48,291 bases of DNA, from positions 1-48,291 of IMG/VR virus record IMGVR_UViG_3300044638_003294. The stretch is one strand, 5' to 3'. The translations under genes and the position numbers were made by a program. Numbering within the stretch: position 1 is the first letter of the stretch; every line of letters begins with the position of its first letter. Shown in pieces: positions 14,186 through 23,241 of this stretch. The DNA comes from a virus. The notes below the pieces were generated by a model that made no database searches, had not been told where the DNA came from, and worked only from the letters and a program-made list of their open reading frames with translations.

Positions 14186-14365
14186 ATGGAGTGCAAAACG
14201 TGCCGGTGGTGGGAACCGACGATCACAACTCACGGGCTGTGCAGGAGATACCCTCCGACCGTGATGGAACACCATGAGCGGGACTGCCAGCCCGTGACTA
14301 CCAAGGACGACTACTGCGGAGAATATGCGGAAGCACCCGCCAATCCCCCCACCGCCGACGCCTGA
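14186..14365 (+). CDS. Small cysteine (zinc or Fe-S) protein, 59 aa
   Basis: ATG at 14186 follows AAAGGAGATTTCAC. The product begins MECKTCRWWEPTITTHGLCR and continues RYPPTVMEHHERDC and DDYCGEYAEAP. The order CxxCRWW...C-RRYPP...T-xDDYCGEY is a familiar small protein in phages and prophages, probably binding one metal through four cysteines (C3, C6, C19 and the YCGEY cysteine). It overlaps the terminase start by 41 bases. Role unknown; likely accessory. Confidence 0.75.
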   Translation: MECKTCRWWEPTITTHGLCRRYPPTVMEHHERDCQPVTTKDDYCGEYAEAPANPPTADA

Positions 14366-16010
14366 CGAACCGGCGGTCCAAGGCATCACGCAGCATGCTC
14401 TCAACCAGCTGCGCGATGTGCAGATCGAACTGGCTGAACGCCGGATCGAAGCCCTGCGGCTGTATGACCCAATGCCAAAGCAGACGGAGTTCCACCAGTG
14501 CATGGCAAGCGAGCGCCTGCTGATCGGAGGAAATCGCAGCGGCAAGAGTTGCGCAAGTTTCGTAGAGGACGCACGCGCGGCCACCGGACAAGACCCGTAC
14601 GGGAAGTATCCCAAAGAGGGCGGGAACCTAGTGATCATCGGGAGGAACTGGCCCCACATAGGTCTTGTGGTTGTACCGATGCTGTTCCGTGCCGGTGCGT
14701 TCAAGATGATCAAGGATGAGAAGACGAATCAGTGGCGGGCATTTAAGCCCGGGGTGGACGACCCCTCCAAGGCAAAACCAGCACCGCCCCTCATCCCGCC
14801 CCGCATGATCAAAGAGATGAGTTGGGTGCTGAAGAACGCCAGCTACCTCAACAAGGCAGAGCTTACTAACGGTTGGACTATTAATTGCTTCTCCTCAGAA
14901 GGCGAACCGCCGCAGGGCTTTCAAGCTGACTTAGTTCACATTGATGAGGATATTAATAATGAACGATGGGTTGGGGAGATGCAGGCGCGGCTTGCCGACC
15001 GCAAAGGCCGGTTTGTATGGTCGGCTATGCCCCATAGTAAAAACGATGCGCTGCTGGGGTTGTGTGAACGTGCGGACAAGGCTGAAGAGGAGGGCAAAGA
15101 GAACCCGATTATTAAGAAGTTCACCCTGCGCTTCTTGGATAACGACCATATCGACAAAGAAGAGAAAGCCAAAAATATTGAGCGGTGGTCTGCCCTTGGA
15201 ATGGATGAGCTTCGCATGCGTGCGGAGGGCGAGTTCACCACAGAATCGACGCTTATGTACCCGTCCTTCAACCCGGGCGTGCATGTTATGCGGCGGGAGG
15301 ATCTGCCTGCCGGTCAGGTGCCGCCAGACTGGACGCGGTATGTTGCGATTGACCCTGGCCACACGGTCTTGGCGTGCGTCTTTGGAGCCGTTCCGCCCGA
15401 CGAGAAGTTCCTGCTGATCTATGACGAACTGTACATCCGGCAGGCAAACGCATTGATCTTCGGTGACCAGTTCGCACAGAAGGCCGATGGCCAGAACTAC
15501 CGGACGTTCATCATCGACATGCACGGCGGCATGCTCAGAGACTTAGGCTCGGGCCGTCTTCCCCATGAACTGTACTCAGAGGAACTGAAGAAGCGCGGCA
15601 TCAAGTCGCAGATGAGCGGGTACGGCTTCATCCCCGGCTCCGACGACATCCCGGCCCGCACGGCGCTCGTCCGGCAGATGCTCCACATCCGGGGAGACGG
15701 TTCGACCAAGCTGAAGTTCTTGGATGGTGCGTGTCCGAATCTGATGCGCGAGATCCGCCGCTACCGGAAAAAGACGACGAGCGTCAACGGACAGGTCTAC
15801 GTGACCGACGAGCCGCAGAGCCGCGGGGAAGTCCACGCCATCCAGAGCGTGGAGTACCTCTGCGCGTACGAACCAAAATACCACGCACCGCCAAAGACCT
15901 ATGGCCCCGATCCATGGTGGGTGCGTTACCTCGCGGATAAACGCCGCAGGCAGCAGTCGTCCGAAGACAACTGCATTGTTCTCGGGCCAATGGGGAGTAG
16001 ACAAAGATGA
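14325..16010 (+). CDS. terL: Large terminase subunit
   Basis: The 561-residue product carries both parts of a packaging motor. The ATPase has Walker A GGNRSGKS (residues 68-75), an arginine-rich surrounding, and Walker B LVHIDED (203-209). The RNase-H-like nuclease has RYVAIDPGHT with D343 and a later acid in FIIDMHGGM (D398). It packages DNA into the procapsid and cuts the concatemer. Length (about 560) and proline-rich opening (RKHPPIPPPPTPDEP) are normal. CGGAGAAT precedes the ATG at 14325. It is followed by the portal after one small gene, as usual. Confidence 0.93.
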   Translation: MRKHPPIPPPPTPDEPAVQGITQHALNQLRDVQIELAERRIEALRLYDPMPKQTEFHQCMASERLLIGGNRSGKSCASFVEDARAATGQDPYGKYPKEGGNLVIIGRNWPHIGLVVVPMLFRAGAFKMIKDEKTNQWRAFKPGVDDPSKAKPAPPLIPPRMIKEMSWVLKNASYLNKAELTNGWTINCFSSEGEPPQGFQADLVHIDEDINNERWVGEMQARLADRKGRFVWSAMPHSKNDALLGLCERADKAEEEGKENPIIKKFTLRFLDNDHIDKEEKAKNIERWSALGMDELRMRAEGEFTTESTLMYPSFNPGVHVMRREDLPAGQVPPDWTRYVAIDPGHTVLACVFGAVPPDEKFLLIYDELYIRQANALIFGDQFAQKADGQNYRTFIIDMHGGMLRDLGSGRLPHELYSEELKKRGIKSQMSGYGFIPGSDDIPARTALVRQMLHIRGDGSTKLKFLDGACPNLMREIRRYRKKTTSVNGQVYVTDEPQSRGEVHAIQSVEYLCAYEPKYHAPPKTYGPDPWWVRYLADKRRRQQSSEDNCIVLGPMGSRQR

Positions 16011-16324
16011 GCGATTACGTGATGCCGACAGCTGAGCTTGGTGACTGGGTGCTGTTCCGTGCCCATGAGGGTGCGGAGACTGTTCCGGCGTTGGTGACGA
16101 AGGTGAGCCAGCGGACCCTCACCCTGTGGGCCTTGGCCCCCGGGTACGGCGGGAATGAGAAGCAGTCGGTCCACCATGTCACCGACCCGGGCGTGAGCGA
16201 GTTCCCGGCTTGGAAGGACTACGGCAACTGGGAACACAAGCCCCAGAAGAATGCGATTCTGGCCGAGAAAGTGGCGCTTTTGGAGCGGAAGGTGGCCGAC
16301 TTGGAAGCCCGCAGAGGCAAGTAA
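16007..16324 (+). CDS. Small SH3-like protein with coiled-coil tail, 105 aa
   Basis: Begins MSDYVMPTAELGDWVLFRAH; the ATGA overlap with the terminase stop fixes the start. The N-terminal 60 residues, GDWVLFRAHEGAETVPALVT and VSQRTLTLWALAPGYGG, look like a small beta-barrel (a phage SH3-like fold), and the last 30 (AEKVALLERKVADLEARRGK) are a short coiled coil. Sits between terminase and portal genes; function unknown. A helper for packaging or portal assembly is possible but unproven. Confidence 0.75.
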   Translation: MSDYVMPTAELGDWVLFRAHEGAETVPALVTKVSQRTLTLWALAPGYGGNEKQSVHHVTDPGVSEFPAWKDYGNWEHKPQKNAILAEKVALLERKVADLEARRGK

Positions 16325-16348
16325 GGACACTAGCTAATAGGAGTCTCC

Positions 16349-18328
16349 ATGGATAAACCGCTTCGTCCAATCGTCGCCCGCTGGCTTGAGTGCATTAAGC
16401 AGGCAACTGCTCATAAGCGTCCGTTCACAGAGGACGGTGACGAGGCGATGAACTTCTTCGCTGGCGACCCAGATTTCATGTGGAAAGATGGGTATGCCCG
16501 CGGGGAGCGGGGCTACAACAAGGGGATGACTCCTCCTGCATTCCGCATGCAGGTCAACCGTGTGTGGGAGGCCGTGCGCCTCTTCACCGCGGTAATCCAC
16601 CACCGGAACCCCAACCGCGCGGTGACCCCCAAGGAGTATCCCATCATCGGGCCAGCACTCCTTGGCATCCAGCCCCAGCCCCCAGTGCCAGCCATGGGGC
16701 CGGACGGTCAGCCAATCATTGGACCCGATGGCCAGCCAGTGATGATGCCAGACCCCGGCATGCAGATGTACCAGCAGGGCTTGCAGGATCAGCAGATGAT
16801 GCTGGAGCGGCGCAAGCTCGTCTCCAGGCTGTTGGAAGACTACCTCAACTACACCCCGAATGAATTAGATCTTAAGAAGCACTCGCGGAAGGTGGTGGAG
16901 GAAGCGTTCATTAAGGGTGCAGGCGTCTGGTGGCATGAGCTTTACTCGCCCCCCGGCTCGCAGCTGAAGATGGCCGGGAGCTTCTACGACTCCATCGACA
17001 ACCTCGTCTGGGATCCCGATGCCGATGAGTTTGAGGACATCCGATGGGCAGCGCGCAAGCGGGTCCAGCCTGTGGACGAGGTAGCGGCGAAGTTCGGTCT
17101 CTCCCGTGAAGACCTAAAGGGTCACATGGAGAGCTACTCGTCACGCGGCGACAACAACGAGCGTGGCTTTGAATACAAGAAGAAGCTGGGCAAGACCAAC
17201 GACCTCATCGTCTACTGGGAGGTTTACTCCAAGACAGGGTTTGGCGACCGGCTCAAGAACGCCGACAAAGACCTCCGCGGCAAGTTCGATGCGTTCGGTC
17301 CCAACTGCTATATCGCGGTGGCAGAGGGAATTGATTTCCCACTGAACATGCCTGAAGCGATGCTGCAGGAAGAAGTAGACGAGACTGGCGTTGCACCGTC
17401 GATGTTCATGGCGGCGCAGTGGCCCATTCCCTTTTGGGCAGAACCAGGCGGCTGGCCGTTCACCCCGCTCGCTTGGCACGGCAAGCCAGGGTACAGCTGG
17501 CCCATCTCTATCATTCGTCCCGGTATCGGTGAGCTTCGATTCATCAACTGGGCGATGAGCTTCCTCGCCACGCGCATTGCCACCAGCGCGCAGGTGCTGA
17601 TCGGTGTAGCCAAGTCAGCAGACCCGGACCTCAAGGCCAAGATCCTGGAGAAGGACGAGGGCGGGTTCAAGATCGTAGAGATCTCGGAAGCTATCGGCCG
17701 GTCGGTCAATGATGTGATCTCGGTCTTCCAGATGCCGGGGGTCACCTCGGACATGTACCAGATCATCTCTGAGGTCACCGCGCTGTTCGACCGGCGAGTG
17801 GGTTTGACAGAACTCATTTACGGTATGACCAGAAATTCCTTCAGATCAGCTGCAGAAGCGACCGTGAAGGCTGAGCAGATTTCGGTGAGGCCGGACGATT
17901 ATGCAAACATTCTGGAAGACGCTCTGTCGCTGGTCGCGCGCAAGGAAGCCCTTCTCGCCCGCTGGTTGATTGGACCGCAGGACGTTGCTCCGCTGCTTGG
18001 CCCTATGGCGGCGCAGGCATGGCAGATGCACGTTCAAGGCGAAGACCCGGATTCAGTTGTGCGTGAGTATTCGTACCGCGTTGAGGCTGGGTCTGTGAAG
18101 AAGCCTAACGTCGCCACTCGCATTGAGAACATCACCAACGCGATGCAGATTCTCGCGCCGATCAGTCAGGGTCTGTTGCAGGCCGGGAAGCCGGAACTGT
18201 TCAACGCGCTCCTGGAGGACTGGGGCAAGGCGATGAACACCGATGTGTCGCGCTACTTGGTCCCGCCTCCTCCTCCCCCACCTCCAGGCCCGCCCCCCGA
18301 AGGACCGCCAAATGGAAATCCCGGTTGA
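16349..18328 (+). CDS. Portal protein
   Basis: The 659-residue product begins MDKPLRPIVARWLECIKQAT and matches podovirus-type portals in length and text: an N-terminal GYNKGMTPPAFRMQVNRVWE block, NLVWDPDADEFEDIRWAARK, a central VYSKTGFGDRLK, and a C-terminal helical stem with LIYGMTRNSFRSAAEATVKA. A Gln/Met/Pro-rich loop (MGPDGQPIIGPDGQPVMMPD) is inserted in the first third. It ends in a Pro-rich tail (PPPPPPPPGPPPEGPP). Forms the dodecameric ring through which DNA enters. TAGGAGTCTCC precedes the ATG. Confidence 0.92.
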   Translation: MDKPLRPIVARWLECIKQATAHKRPFTEDGDEAMNFFAGDPDFMWKDGYARGERGYNKGMTPPAFRMQVNRVWEAVRLFTAVIHHRNPNRAVTPKEYPIIGPALLGIQPQPPVPAMGPDGQPIIGPDGQPVMMPDPGMQMYQQGLQDQQMMLERRKLVSRLLEDYLNYTPNELDLKKHSRKVVEEAFIKGAGVWWHELYSPPGSQLKMAGSFYDSIDNLVWDPDADEFEDIRWAARKRVQPVDEVAAKFGLSREDLKGHMESYSSRGDNNERGFEYKKKLGKTNDLIVYWEVYSKTGFGDRLKNADKDLRGKFDAFGPNCYIAVAEGIDFPLNMPEAMLQEEVDETGVAPSMFMAAQWPIPFWAEPGGWPFTPLAWHGKPGYSWPISIIRPGIGELRFINWAMSFLATRIATSAQVLIGVAKSADPDLKAKILEKDEGGFKIVEISEAIGRSVNDVISVFQMPGVTSDMYQIISEVTALFDRRVGLTELIYGMTRNSFRSAAEATVKAEQISVRPDDYANILEDALSLVARKEALLARWLIGPQDVAPLLGPMAAQAWQMHVQGEDPDSVVREYSYRVEAGSVKKPNVATRIENITNAMQILAPISQGLLQAGKPELFNALLEDWGKAMNTDVSRYLVPPPPPPPPGPPPEGPPNGNPG

Positions 18329-18845
18329 AGTTAAGCGCGCTGGCGAAGAAGCCATCGCTACCTATAAGCGCGCCCTGCCCTACGGCGAGAAGTGGGCCGC
18401 TATGGTCGCCATGCAGACACCCCCCGGAACCAAGGGGACAGACCGTGCGTTCATGGAGGGCCGCATGAACAACCAGCAGCTGGACGACATGCCTGTTCGT
18501 CAGGCCCAGTACGTGGCCGCGGAAGCCAAGAGCGCAGGCATCAATATCTCGGGCAAGCACTACGTGGGAGGGCTGGCCGACAAGCGAGGCTGGCGCGATC
18601 CCGAAGCGTGGGTTTCCAACAACGACGATGTACTCAAAGTCGCCCACAAGCGGCGATTGGCCGTGAGCGGAACGGTGAACTACGACCCGGGCGCGGCCGA
18701 TCCCAAGCGCAAGCTCATCAGCGAGAAGATTGTGCGAGAGGAAGTAGCGAAGGCCAAGAAGCTGAACCCGTCCGCGAAGAACGCAGACCTCCGCGAGCAG
18801 GTGATCGCTAAGCATGCCTATCGGGCCAAGGGGCGCGGCGTATGA
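18312..18845 (+). CDS. Hypothetical portal-linked protein, 177 aa
   Basis: The ATG at 18312 lies within the last codons of the portal gene (overlap 17 bases) behind AAGGACCGCC. The product begins MEIPVEVKRAGEEAIATYKR and contains GLADKRGWRDPEAWVSNNDD and a strongly basic tail (KKLNPSAKNADLREQVIAKH, then AYRAKGRGV). No enzyme motif. In some phage genomes a small internal or neck protein follows the portal; this could be one, but no family is recognised. Confidence 0.75.
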   Translation: MEIPVEVKRAGEEAIATYKRALPYGEKWAAMVAMQTPPGTKGTDRAFMEGRMNNQQLDDMPVRQAQYVAAEAKSAGINISGKHYVGGLADKRGWRDPEAWVSNNDDVLKVAHKRRLAVSGTVNYDPGAADPKRKLISEKIVREEVAKAKKLNPSAKNADLREQVIAKHAYRAKGRGV

Positions 18846-19201
18846 GCTACATCAAATACTCGCAGCTTCGGCGCGGTACGGCTGCGGAATGGTCGGCCGC
18901 GAATCCGGTCCTGCTGGCAGGCGAGGTGGGCTATGAGCGAGATGTCCCACTTACCACGGAACCATCGGCAGACACGTACGACTACTCGGACCCAGCGTTC
19001 GGCTCGGGGGCGATCAAGATCGGTGACGGTGTGACGCGGTGGAACAATCTGCCGTACCTGCTGACTGCGCTGCGCTTCTCATTGCCGTCTTCTAGCGATG
19101 TGGAGATGACAGACATCAGAACAGGCGATGTGCTGCGGTGGTCGGCGGGCAAGTGGCGTAATTATCCAGAGAGTTCGGTTGTAGACGGGGGGAGCTTCTG
19201 A
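18842..19201 (+). CDS. Fibre-type protein with Mtd-like N-terminal module, 119 aa
   Basis: Begins MSYIKYSQLRRGTAAEWSAA and has LLAGEVGYERDVP and AIKIGDGVTRWNNLPYLL. The phrase RRGTAAEW-NPVLLAGEVGYE-KIGDGVTRWN is typical of the small beta-prism found at the N-terminus of many phage receptor-binding proteins (Mtd-like domain). It continues with only a short tail. A short fibre that attaches to, or supports, the larger ones encoded next is likely. Coupled to neighbours by ATGA and TGATG. Confidence 0.8.
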   Translation: MSYIKYSQLRRGTAAEWSAANPVLLAGEVGYERDVPLTTEPSADTYDYSDPAFGSGAIKIGDGVTRWNNLPYLLTALRFSLPSSSDVEMTDIRTGDVLRWSAGKWRNYPESSVVDGGSF

Positions 19202-19968
19202 TGGCGACATTAAGAATCAAAAGGCGTGCAAGCGGCGGTGGTGCGGGGTCACCCAGCAGCATGGCCAACGCAGAACTTGCATTCAATGAGCAGACGAACA
19301 TTCTGTACTACGGGACTGGCACGGGCGGTGCGGGCGGCACGGCCACCCAAGTCATTGCCATTGGTGGGTCCGGTGCTTTTGCCACGCTGGCCTATGTCGA
19401 TTCGGCTGTCGCTGCTGGCGGCGGCAACGTAGATCTGTCCGGCTACGCCCAGCTGGCCGGTGCGTCCTTCTCTGGCAACGTGACGGTCGGTGGAAACCTG
19501 ACGGTCAACGGTACGACGACTACCATTAATAGCACCACGGTCAGCGTCGATGACATCAACGTCATTCTGGGCGATACCGCTTCGCCGTCAGACGCCACCT
19601 CAGACGGCGGCGGCATCACGCTTAAAGGCAACGGCGACAAGACGCTCACCTGGGTCAGCGCAACAGCCGCTTGGACGAGCAATCAGGATTTCAATCTCCT
19701 AGCCACCAAGGTGTATGAGATCAACGGGACGACCGTCCTGTCAGCGACCGCTCTTGGCACGGGAGTCACGGGTTCCAGCCTGACGAGCGTAGGCACCATT
19801 GGCACGGGAACTTGGCAGGGCACCGCGGTAGCAGCGGCCTACGGCGGGACGGGGCTGACATCGGCTGTCAACGGACTCCTCAAAGGAAATGGTTCCACGT
19901 ATTCGTTGGCATCCGCTGGAACCGATTACTTGGCCCCAGACTCCGACATCAACGGGGGCACGTTCTAG
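19201..19968 (+). CDS. Tail fibre protein, 255 aa
   Basis: Begins MATLRIKRRASGGGAGSPSS with the fibre N-terminal pattern ANAELAFNEQTNILYYG. The rest is a Gly/Thr/Ser/Val-rich beta structure including NVTVGGNLTVNGTTTTINST, a common fibre-shaft repeat, and GTGTWQGTAVAAAYGGTGLT, a motif frequent in fibre shafts. The last part, GLLKGNGSTYSLASAGTDYL, ends at TAG, immediately followed by a TTG start. Host-range related; no enzyme site seen. Confidence 0.8.
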   Translation: MATLRIKRRASGGGAGSPSSMANAELAFNEQTNILYYGTGTGGAGGTATQVIAIGGSGAFATLAYVDSAVAAGGGNVDLSGYAQLAGASFSGNVTVGGNLTVNGTTTTINSTTVSVDDINVILGDTASPSDATSDGGGITLKGNGDKTLTWVSATAAWTSNQDFNLLATKVYEINGTTVLSATALGTGVTGSSLTSVGTIGTGTWQGTAVAAAYGGTGLTSAVNGLLKGNGSTYSLASAGTDYLAPDSDINGGTF

Positions 19969-20892
19969 TTGGCGACAGTCAGGATTCTCCGATCAACGAC
20001 GGCTGGCAACGTACCGCCATCGCTCGTCTCTGGGCAGATCGCCATCAACGAAGGCGACGGCAAGCTGTTCTACCGCAACGGCTCGGGGGTCGTCACCGCA
20101 CTGCCGACCGGCGCGTCTCTTGTTCGACACGCAACGACGGCTGGTTTTCCTGCGACAGGTCAGGAAGGGGTGTTATACCTCAGTGTTGATACCTCCAAAA
20201 TATACCGATGGGAATCAACTGTATATGTCGAAGTGGCAGCTATAGCGACGACCGTATCGGCTAGTGACATCACAAGTGGTATCCTGCCAGATGCGAGGTT
20301 AAGCGGCGACGTTACGCGGAACGAAAATCTTCGATGGGCGATGCAGACCACCGCTGCATCGATTGACTGGTTGCCGAGAAACCACGGAACGATAGGCAAT
20401 GCAAGTGCCACAAGCGGCAATCTGAAGCTGGCGTTTTTCACGGCTCCGTACAACTTGACAGCTACGACGATTACGTTCGTAAACGCTGGAACGAGTACCG
20501 CATCGCTGTCGCTGTGCAGGTTTGCGCTGTTCACTGTGAGCGAGACGATCACTGATTCTGTTACGGCCACAACCCCGTCGATCACTATGGTTGCACGCAC
20601 GGCGAGCGACACCACAATCGGCAACGTCGCGAATACGATCTACTCTCGCGCGTTTAGTACCACTGGCGGGTACCCTGCGTCCTACAACCTTGTCGCCGGG
20701 ACTCGCTACGCGGTCGGCCTACTGATTGTCGGCAGCACGCCCGGAACATGGCAGGCGGCTACCGTCACTTCCGGCAGCTTTATGAGGCTGCCGCCGATGG
20801 CTGCTGGTGCTGTTACTGGCCTAACGGATATCCCGACAGCCGCAACAAGTGTGCCTTTTGGCAACTTCATCCTATACGGGCGGATCTCATGA
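19969..20892 (+). CDS. Tail fibre protein with TTG start, 307 aa
   Basis: The frame starts directly after TAG with TTG (19969), giving MATVRILRSTTAGNVPPSLV; no ATG exists nearby, and the opening matches those of the neighbouring fibres, so TTG is accepted. The N-terminal module GQIAINEGDGKLFYR and the following module TTAGFPATGQEGVLYLSVDT recur in genes at 23242 and 21266. The distal part is beta-rich with NAGTSTASLSLCRFALFTVS. Receptor-binding role inferred. Confidence 0.8.
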   Translation: MATVRILRSTTAGNVPPSLVSGQIAINEGDGKLFYRNGSGVVTALPTGASLVRHATTAGFPATGQEGVLYLSVDTSKIYRWESTVYVEVAAIATTVSASDITSGILPDARLSGDVTRNENLRWAMQTTAASIDWLPRNHGTIGNASATSGNLKLAFFTAPYNLTATTITFVNAGTSTASLSLCRFALFTVSETITDSVTATTPSITMVARTASDTTIGNVANTIYSRAFSTTGGYPASYNLVAGTRYAVGLLIVGSTPGTWQAATVTSGSFMRLPPMAAGAVTGLTDIPTAATSVPFGNFILYGRIS

Positions 20893-21248
20893 CCACCACC
20901 TATCTCGGCATTATCGATGGCATGCGCGTCTGGGAAGTGCGTGACGAGGATGGCAACGTCATCGGCAGGAACCAGCAGGCCGTTGAGCCTGAGACGCCCC
21001 TCGTTCCCGCAAGCGTCTCTGCTCGCCAGATACGCCTTTGGTTGATTAGGAACAGCGTCTCACTGGCACAGGTAGATGCAGCTATAGACGCGATCCCCGA
21101 TCAGATACAGAGAGACTCTGTGCGAGTGGAGTGGGACTACGCACCGTACGTTGAGCGGTCGCACAAGATGCTTATCCCCTTGGCGACAGCCTTGGGCCTT
21201 ACGGCTGAGCAGGTTGATCAGGCGTTTGTTGAAGCGTCAATCATTTGA
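20889..21248 (+). CDS. Small tail accessory protein (fibre-assembly type), 119 aa
   Basis: Begins MTTTYLGIIDGMRVWEVRDE, coupled by ATGA. The C-terminal half, SARQIRLWLIRNSVSLAQVD, RDSVRVEWDYAPYVERSHKM and ALGLTAEQVDQAF, is typical of small helical proteins that stand after fibre genes in tailed phages and may help fibre folding or attachment. The second codon onwards is a small beta part. Family name not certain. Confidence 0.75.
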   Translation: MTTTYLGIIDGMRVWEVRDEDGNVIGRNQQAVEPETPLVPASVSARQIRLWLIRNSVSLAQVDAAIDAIPDQIQRDSVRVEWDYAPYVERSHKMLIPLATALGLTAEQVDQAFVEASII

Positions 21249-21265
21249 TTCGGGCTAGGTAACAC

Positions 21266-22240
21266 ATGCCACTCTCTTTCCCAGGTTCCCCATCCGCTGG
21301 ACAGACCAGCCAGCAGAACGGCAGAACGTATGTCTGGAATTCCCCCGCGTGGGAACTCGTCGCTGCGAGTGGCGGTGTGTTCACTGCGGCGACAGTCGCA
21401 GGCTTTCCCGCAACCGGGGTTGGCGGCGTGATTTACCTTGCGACCGATACGGCTAGGACATACCAATGGCAGGGCGCTTACATTGAGTTAGGTGTGAGTG
21501 GTGGTGGCACGGACGTTGAACTGCGTGCGCTGTTCACTCCCGCTGCCCCAACGAGCGTGACCGCGACTGGCGGCAACGCGCAGGCCACAGTCTCATGGAC
21601 AGCACCGACTGTCATTTCGGTCACTCCAATAACCGACTACACCCTTCAGTACAGCACCAACAGCGGCTCCACTTGGACGACGTTCGCGCGGGCCGCGTCA
21701 ACCGCTACATCGGCCACCGTGACGGGACTCACCAACGGTACGGCTGTTGTCTTCAGAGTATCCGCGACGAATGGAGTGGGCACTAGCAGCTACTCAGCGG
21801 CATCCACTGCGGTAACGCCTGCGGCTGCGGCCCCAATCGCATACGCCAACAAGTTTGGGAACGGCTCTTACACCCTGACAGGCACGGGCACCATCACGGC
21901 AACCGTGACCAGCGTTGACAATAACGACACTCGCCTCTGGCTGCTCATCGGGACTAGTGGCACGCTCTCCTACACGGTCACGGCAAGCAGCGAGAACGGG
22001 TTTGACGGTGGTGCTCTTTATCGCACTTCGTCGTCTCCCGCCAGCCACTCGTTGGCCGATAGTGGTTACAGCAATCACCCGGTCGGCCTGACTGTAACCT
22101 CTGGAATAGTTACCGGCACCTCATCGTCCACTGGCACTGTAGCCGTCACGGCGGGGCAATATCTTGTCCTTCGGTACACCAAGGACAGCGAAGTGTCAGA
22201 GGGCAACGACCGCATCACGGCCGTACTCAACATCGCATAG
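21266..22240 (+). CDS. Tail fibre protein with fibronectin type III domain, 324 aa
   Basis: Begins MPLSFPGSPSAGQTSQQNGR then TYVWNSPAWELV, a short N-terminal anchor shared with the next gene. Residues about 40-75 repeat the GFPATGVGGVIYLATDT module of the 19969 fibre. Residues about 92-186 form a fibronectin type III domain (PTSVTATGGNAQATVSWTAP; DYTLQYSTNSGSTWTTF; TGLTNGTAVVFRVSATNGVG). The last part is Ser/Thr/Gly-rich. Such Ig-like domains help bind carbohydrate or support the fibre. AGGTAACAC precedes the ATG. Confidence 0.85.
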   Translation: MPLSFPGSPSAGQTSQQNGRTYVWNSPAWELVAASGGVFTAATVAGFPATGVGGVIYLATDTARTYQWQGAYIELGVSGGGTDVELRALFTPAAPTSVTATGGNAQATVSWTAPTVISVTPITDYTLQYSTNSGSTWTTFARAASTATSATVTGLTNGTAVVFRVSATNGVGTSSYSAASTAVTPAAAAPIAYANKFGNGSYTLTGTGTITATVTSVDNNDTRLWLLIGTSGTLSYTVTASSENGFDGGALYRTSSSPASHSLADSGYSNHPVGLTVTSGIVTGTSSSTGTVAVTAGQYLVLRYTKDSEVSEGNDRITAVLNIA

Positions 22241-22249
22241 GACTAGCAC

Positions 22250-23173
22250 ATGCCCCTCACCCCTCCAGCATCGCCCACAACGGGACAGCTATACACATCC
22301 AACGGTCGCACTTGGGCGTGGACGGGCGTGGCTTGGGAACTCGTCGCGAGTGGTGGTCTAAGCTGGTCAGCCGCGCCAGCGTCCGCAACGGCAGAAGGAG
22401 CAGCGGGGAGCATCGCGTACGACAACGCCAGTGGATTTTTCTATGTCGCAACGGCTACGAACACCTGGAAGCGTGCGGCAGTGTCAACGTGGGAAACAGA
22501 CGCTTTTGCCAGCAGTGTTGTTTTGCTTATGCACGCTGATGGCACGCTGGCGGACTCGTCCACTTACGCGAGAACGGTAACGCCCTACGGTTCACCTACT
22601 GCCACGGGCACGCCCCGTTTCGGCAGCGGGGCGCTCGCGTTTAACGGCTATACCGATTACCTGACTGTGCCGTCCTCATCCAGTCTTGATCTGGGCAGCA
22701 ATTACACGCTGGAGTGCTGGATATACCCGAATAGCTCAACGCTTTCTGGAGGCATTCTTCACCGAGGCAGATATTCTACGGCAGGCACTTCTTGGGACGG
22801 GATGACTGCATCCATTCGCGCGCTCGGCACTTACATGCGATTTTACTTTGTGTCGCAAGGCAGCACCGAGCAGACCGTTGACGTTTCGCAAACGTATTTC
22901 CCAGCCAATACGTGGACGCATTTAGCAATGGTGCGGTCTGGCACGTCTGGCTATGTATTTGCGGGCGGCCAGTTGGTTGGCACAATCTCCAGTCTTGGTG
23001 CCCCGGTGGCTTCGACACATCCTTTATATATCGGCACATGGGAGTACAACGTAAACGGCAGTTCTACATTTGCAGGCTACTGGGACGGCAGGATGGACGA
23101 GATACGTATTACCACTGCTGCCCGCTATACATCTGCGTTCACTCCTCCTGCGGCAGCGTTCCCGAATCCATGA
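22250..23173 (+). CDS. Tail fibre protein with LamG/concanavalin-like domain, 307 aa
   Basis: Begins MPLTPPASPTTGQLYTSNGR then TWAWTGVAWELV, the same anchor as the previous gene. From about residue 85 it is a LamG-like lectin domain: VVLLMHADGTLADSSTYART, FGSGALAFNGYTDYLTVPSS, NYTLECWIYPNSS, TWTHLAMVRSG and DEIRITTAARYTSAF. Such jelly-rolls bind glycans, so this is a good candidate for host-surface recognition. RBS AGGACTAGCAC. Confidence 0.85.
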   Translation: MPLTPPASPTTGQLYTSNGRTWAWTGVAWELVASGGLSWSAAPASATAEGAAGSIAYDNASGFFYVATATNTWKRAAVSTWETDAFASSVVLLMHADGTLADSSTYARTVTPYGSPTATGTPRFGSGALAFNGYTDYLTVPSSSSLDLGSNYTLECWIYPNSSTLSGGILHRGRYSTAGTSWDGMTASIRALGTYMRFYFVSQGSTEQTVDVSQTYFPANTWTHLAMVRSGTSGYVFAGGQLVGTISSLGAPVASTHPLYIGTWEYNVNGSSTFAGYWDGRMDEIRITTAARYTSAFTPPAAAFPNP

Positions 23174-23213
23174 CCATCCCCCTCGCCGCTCTCCGCGCCT
23201 TTCTCGGGCAATA

Positions 23214-23223
23214 GCCTATAGGC
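23214..23223. repeat. GCCTATAGGC palindrome
   Basis: A perfect 10-base palindrome in the 68-base gap between two fibre genes. A frame coding only 14 residues (23170-23214) overlaps it and is not considered a gene. Confidence 0.35.
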
Positions 23224-23241
23224 CCATTTCGTAGGACTGCC

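Noticed and set aside
14173-14277. Continuation of the 14038 frame to 14277
   Set aside because: It overlaps the well-supported cysteine gene at 14186 and reads as non-protein-like text.
23170-23214. 14-codon frame MTIPLAALRAFLGQ
   Set aside because: Only an ATGA overlap supports it; no SD and no sign of function.
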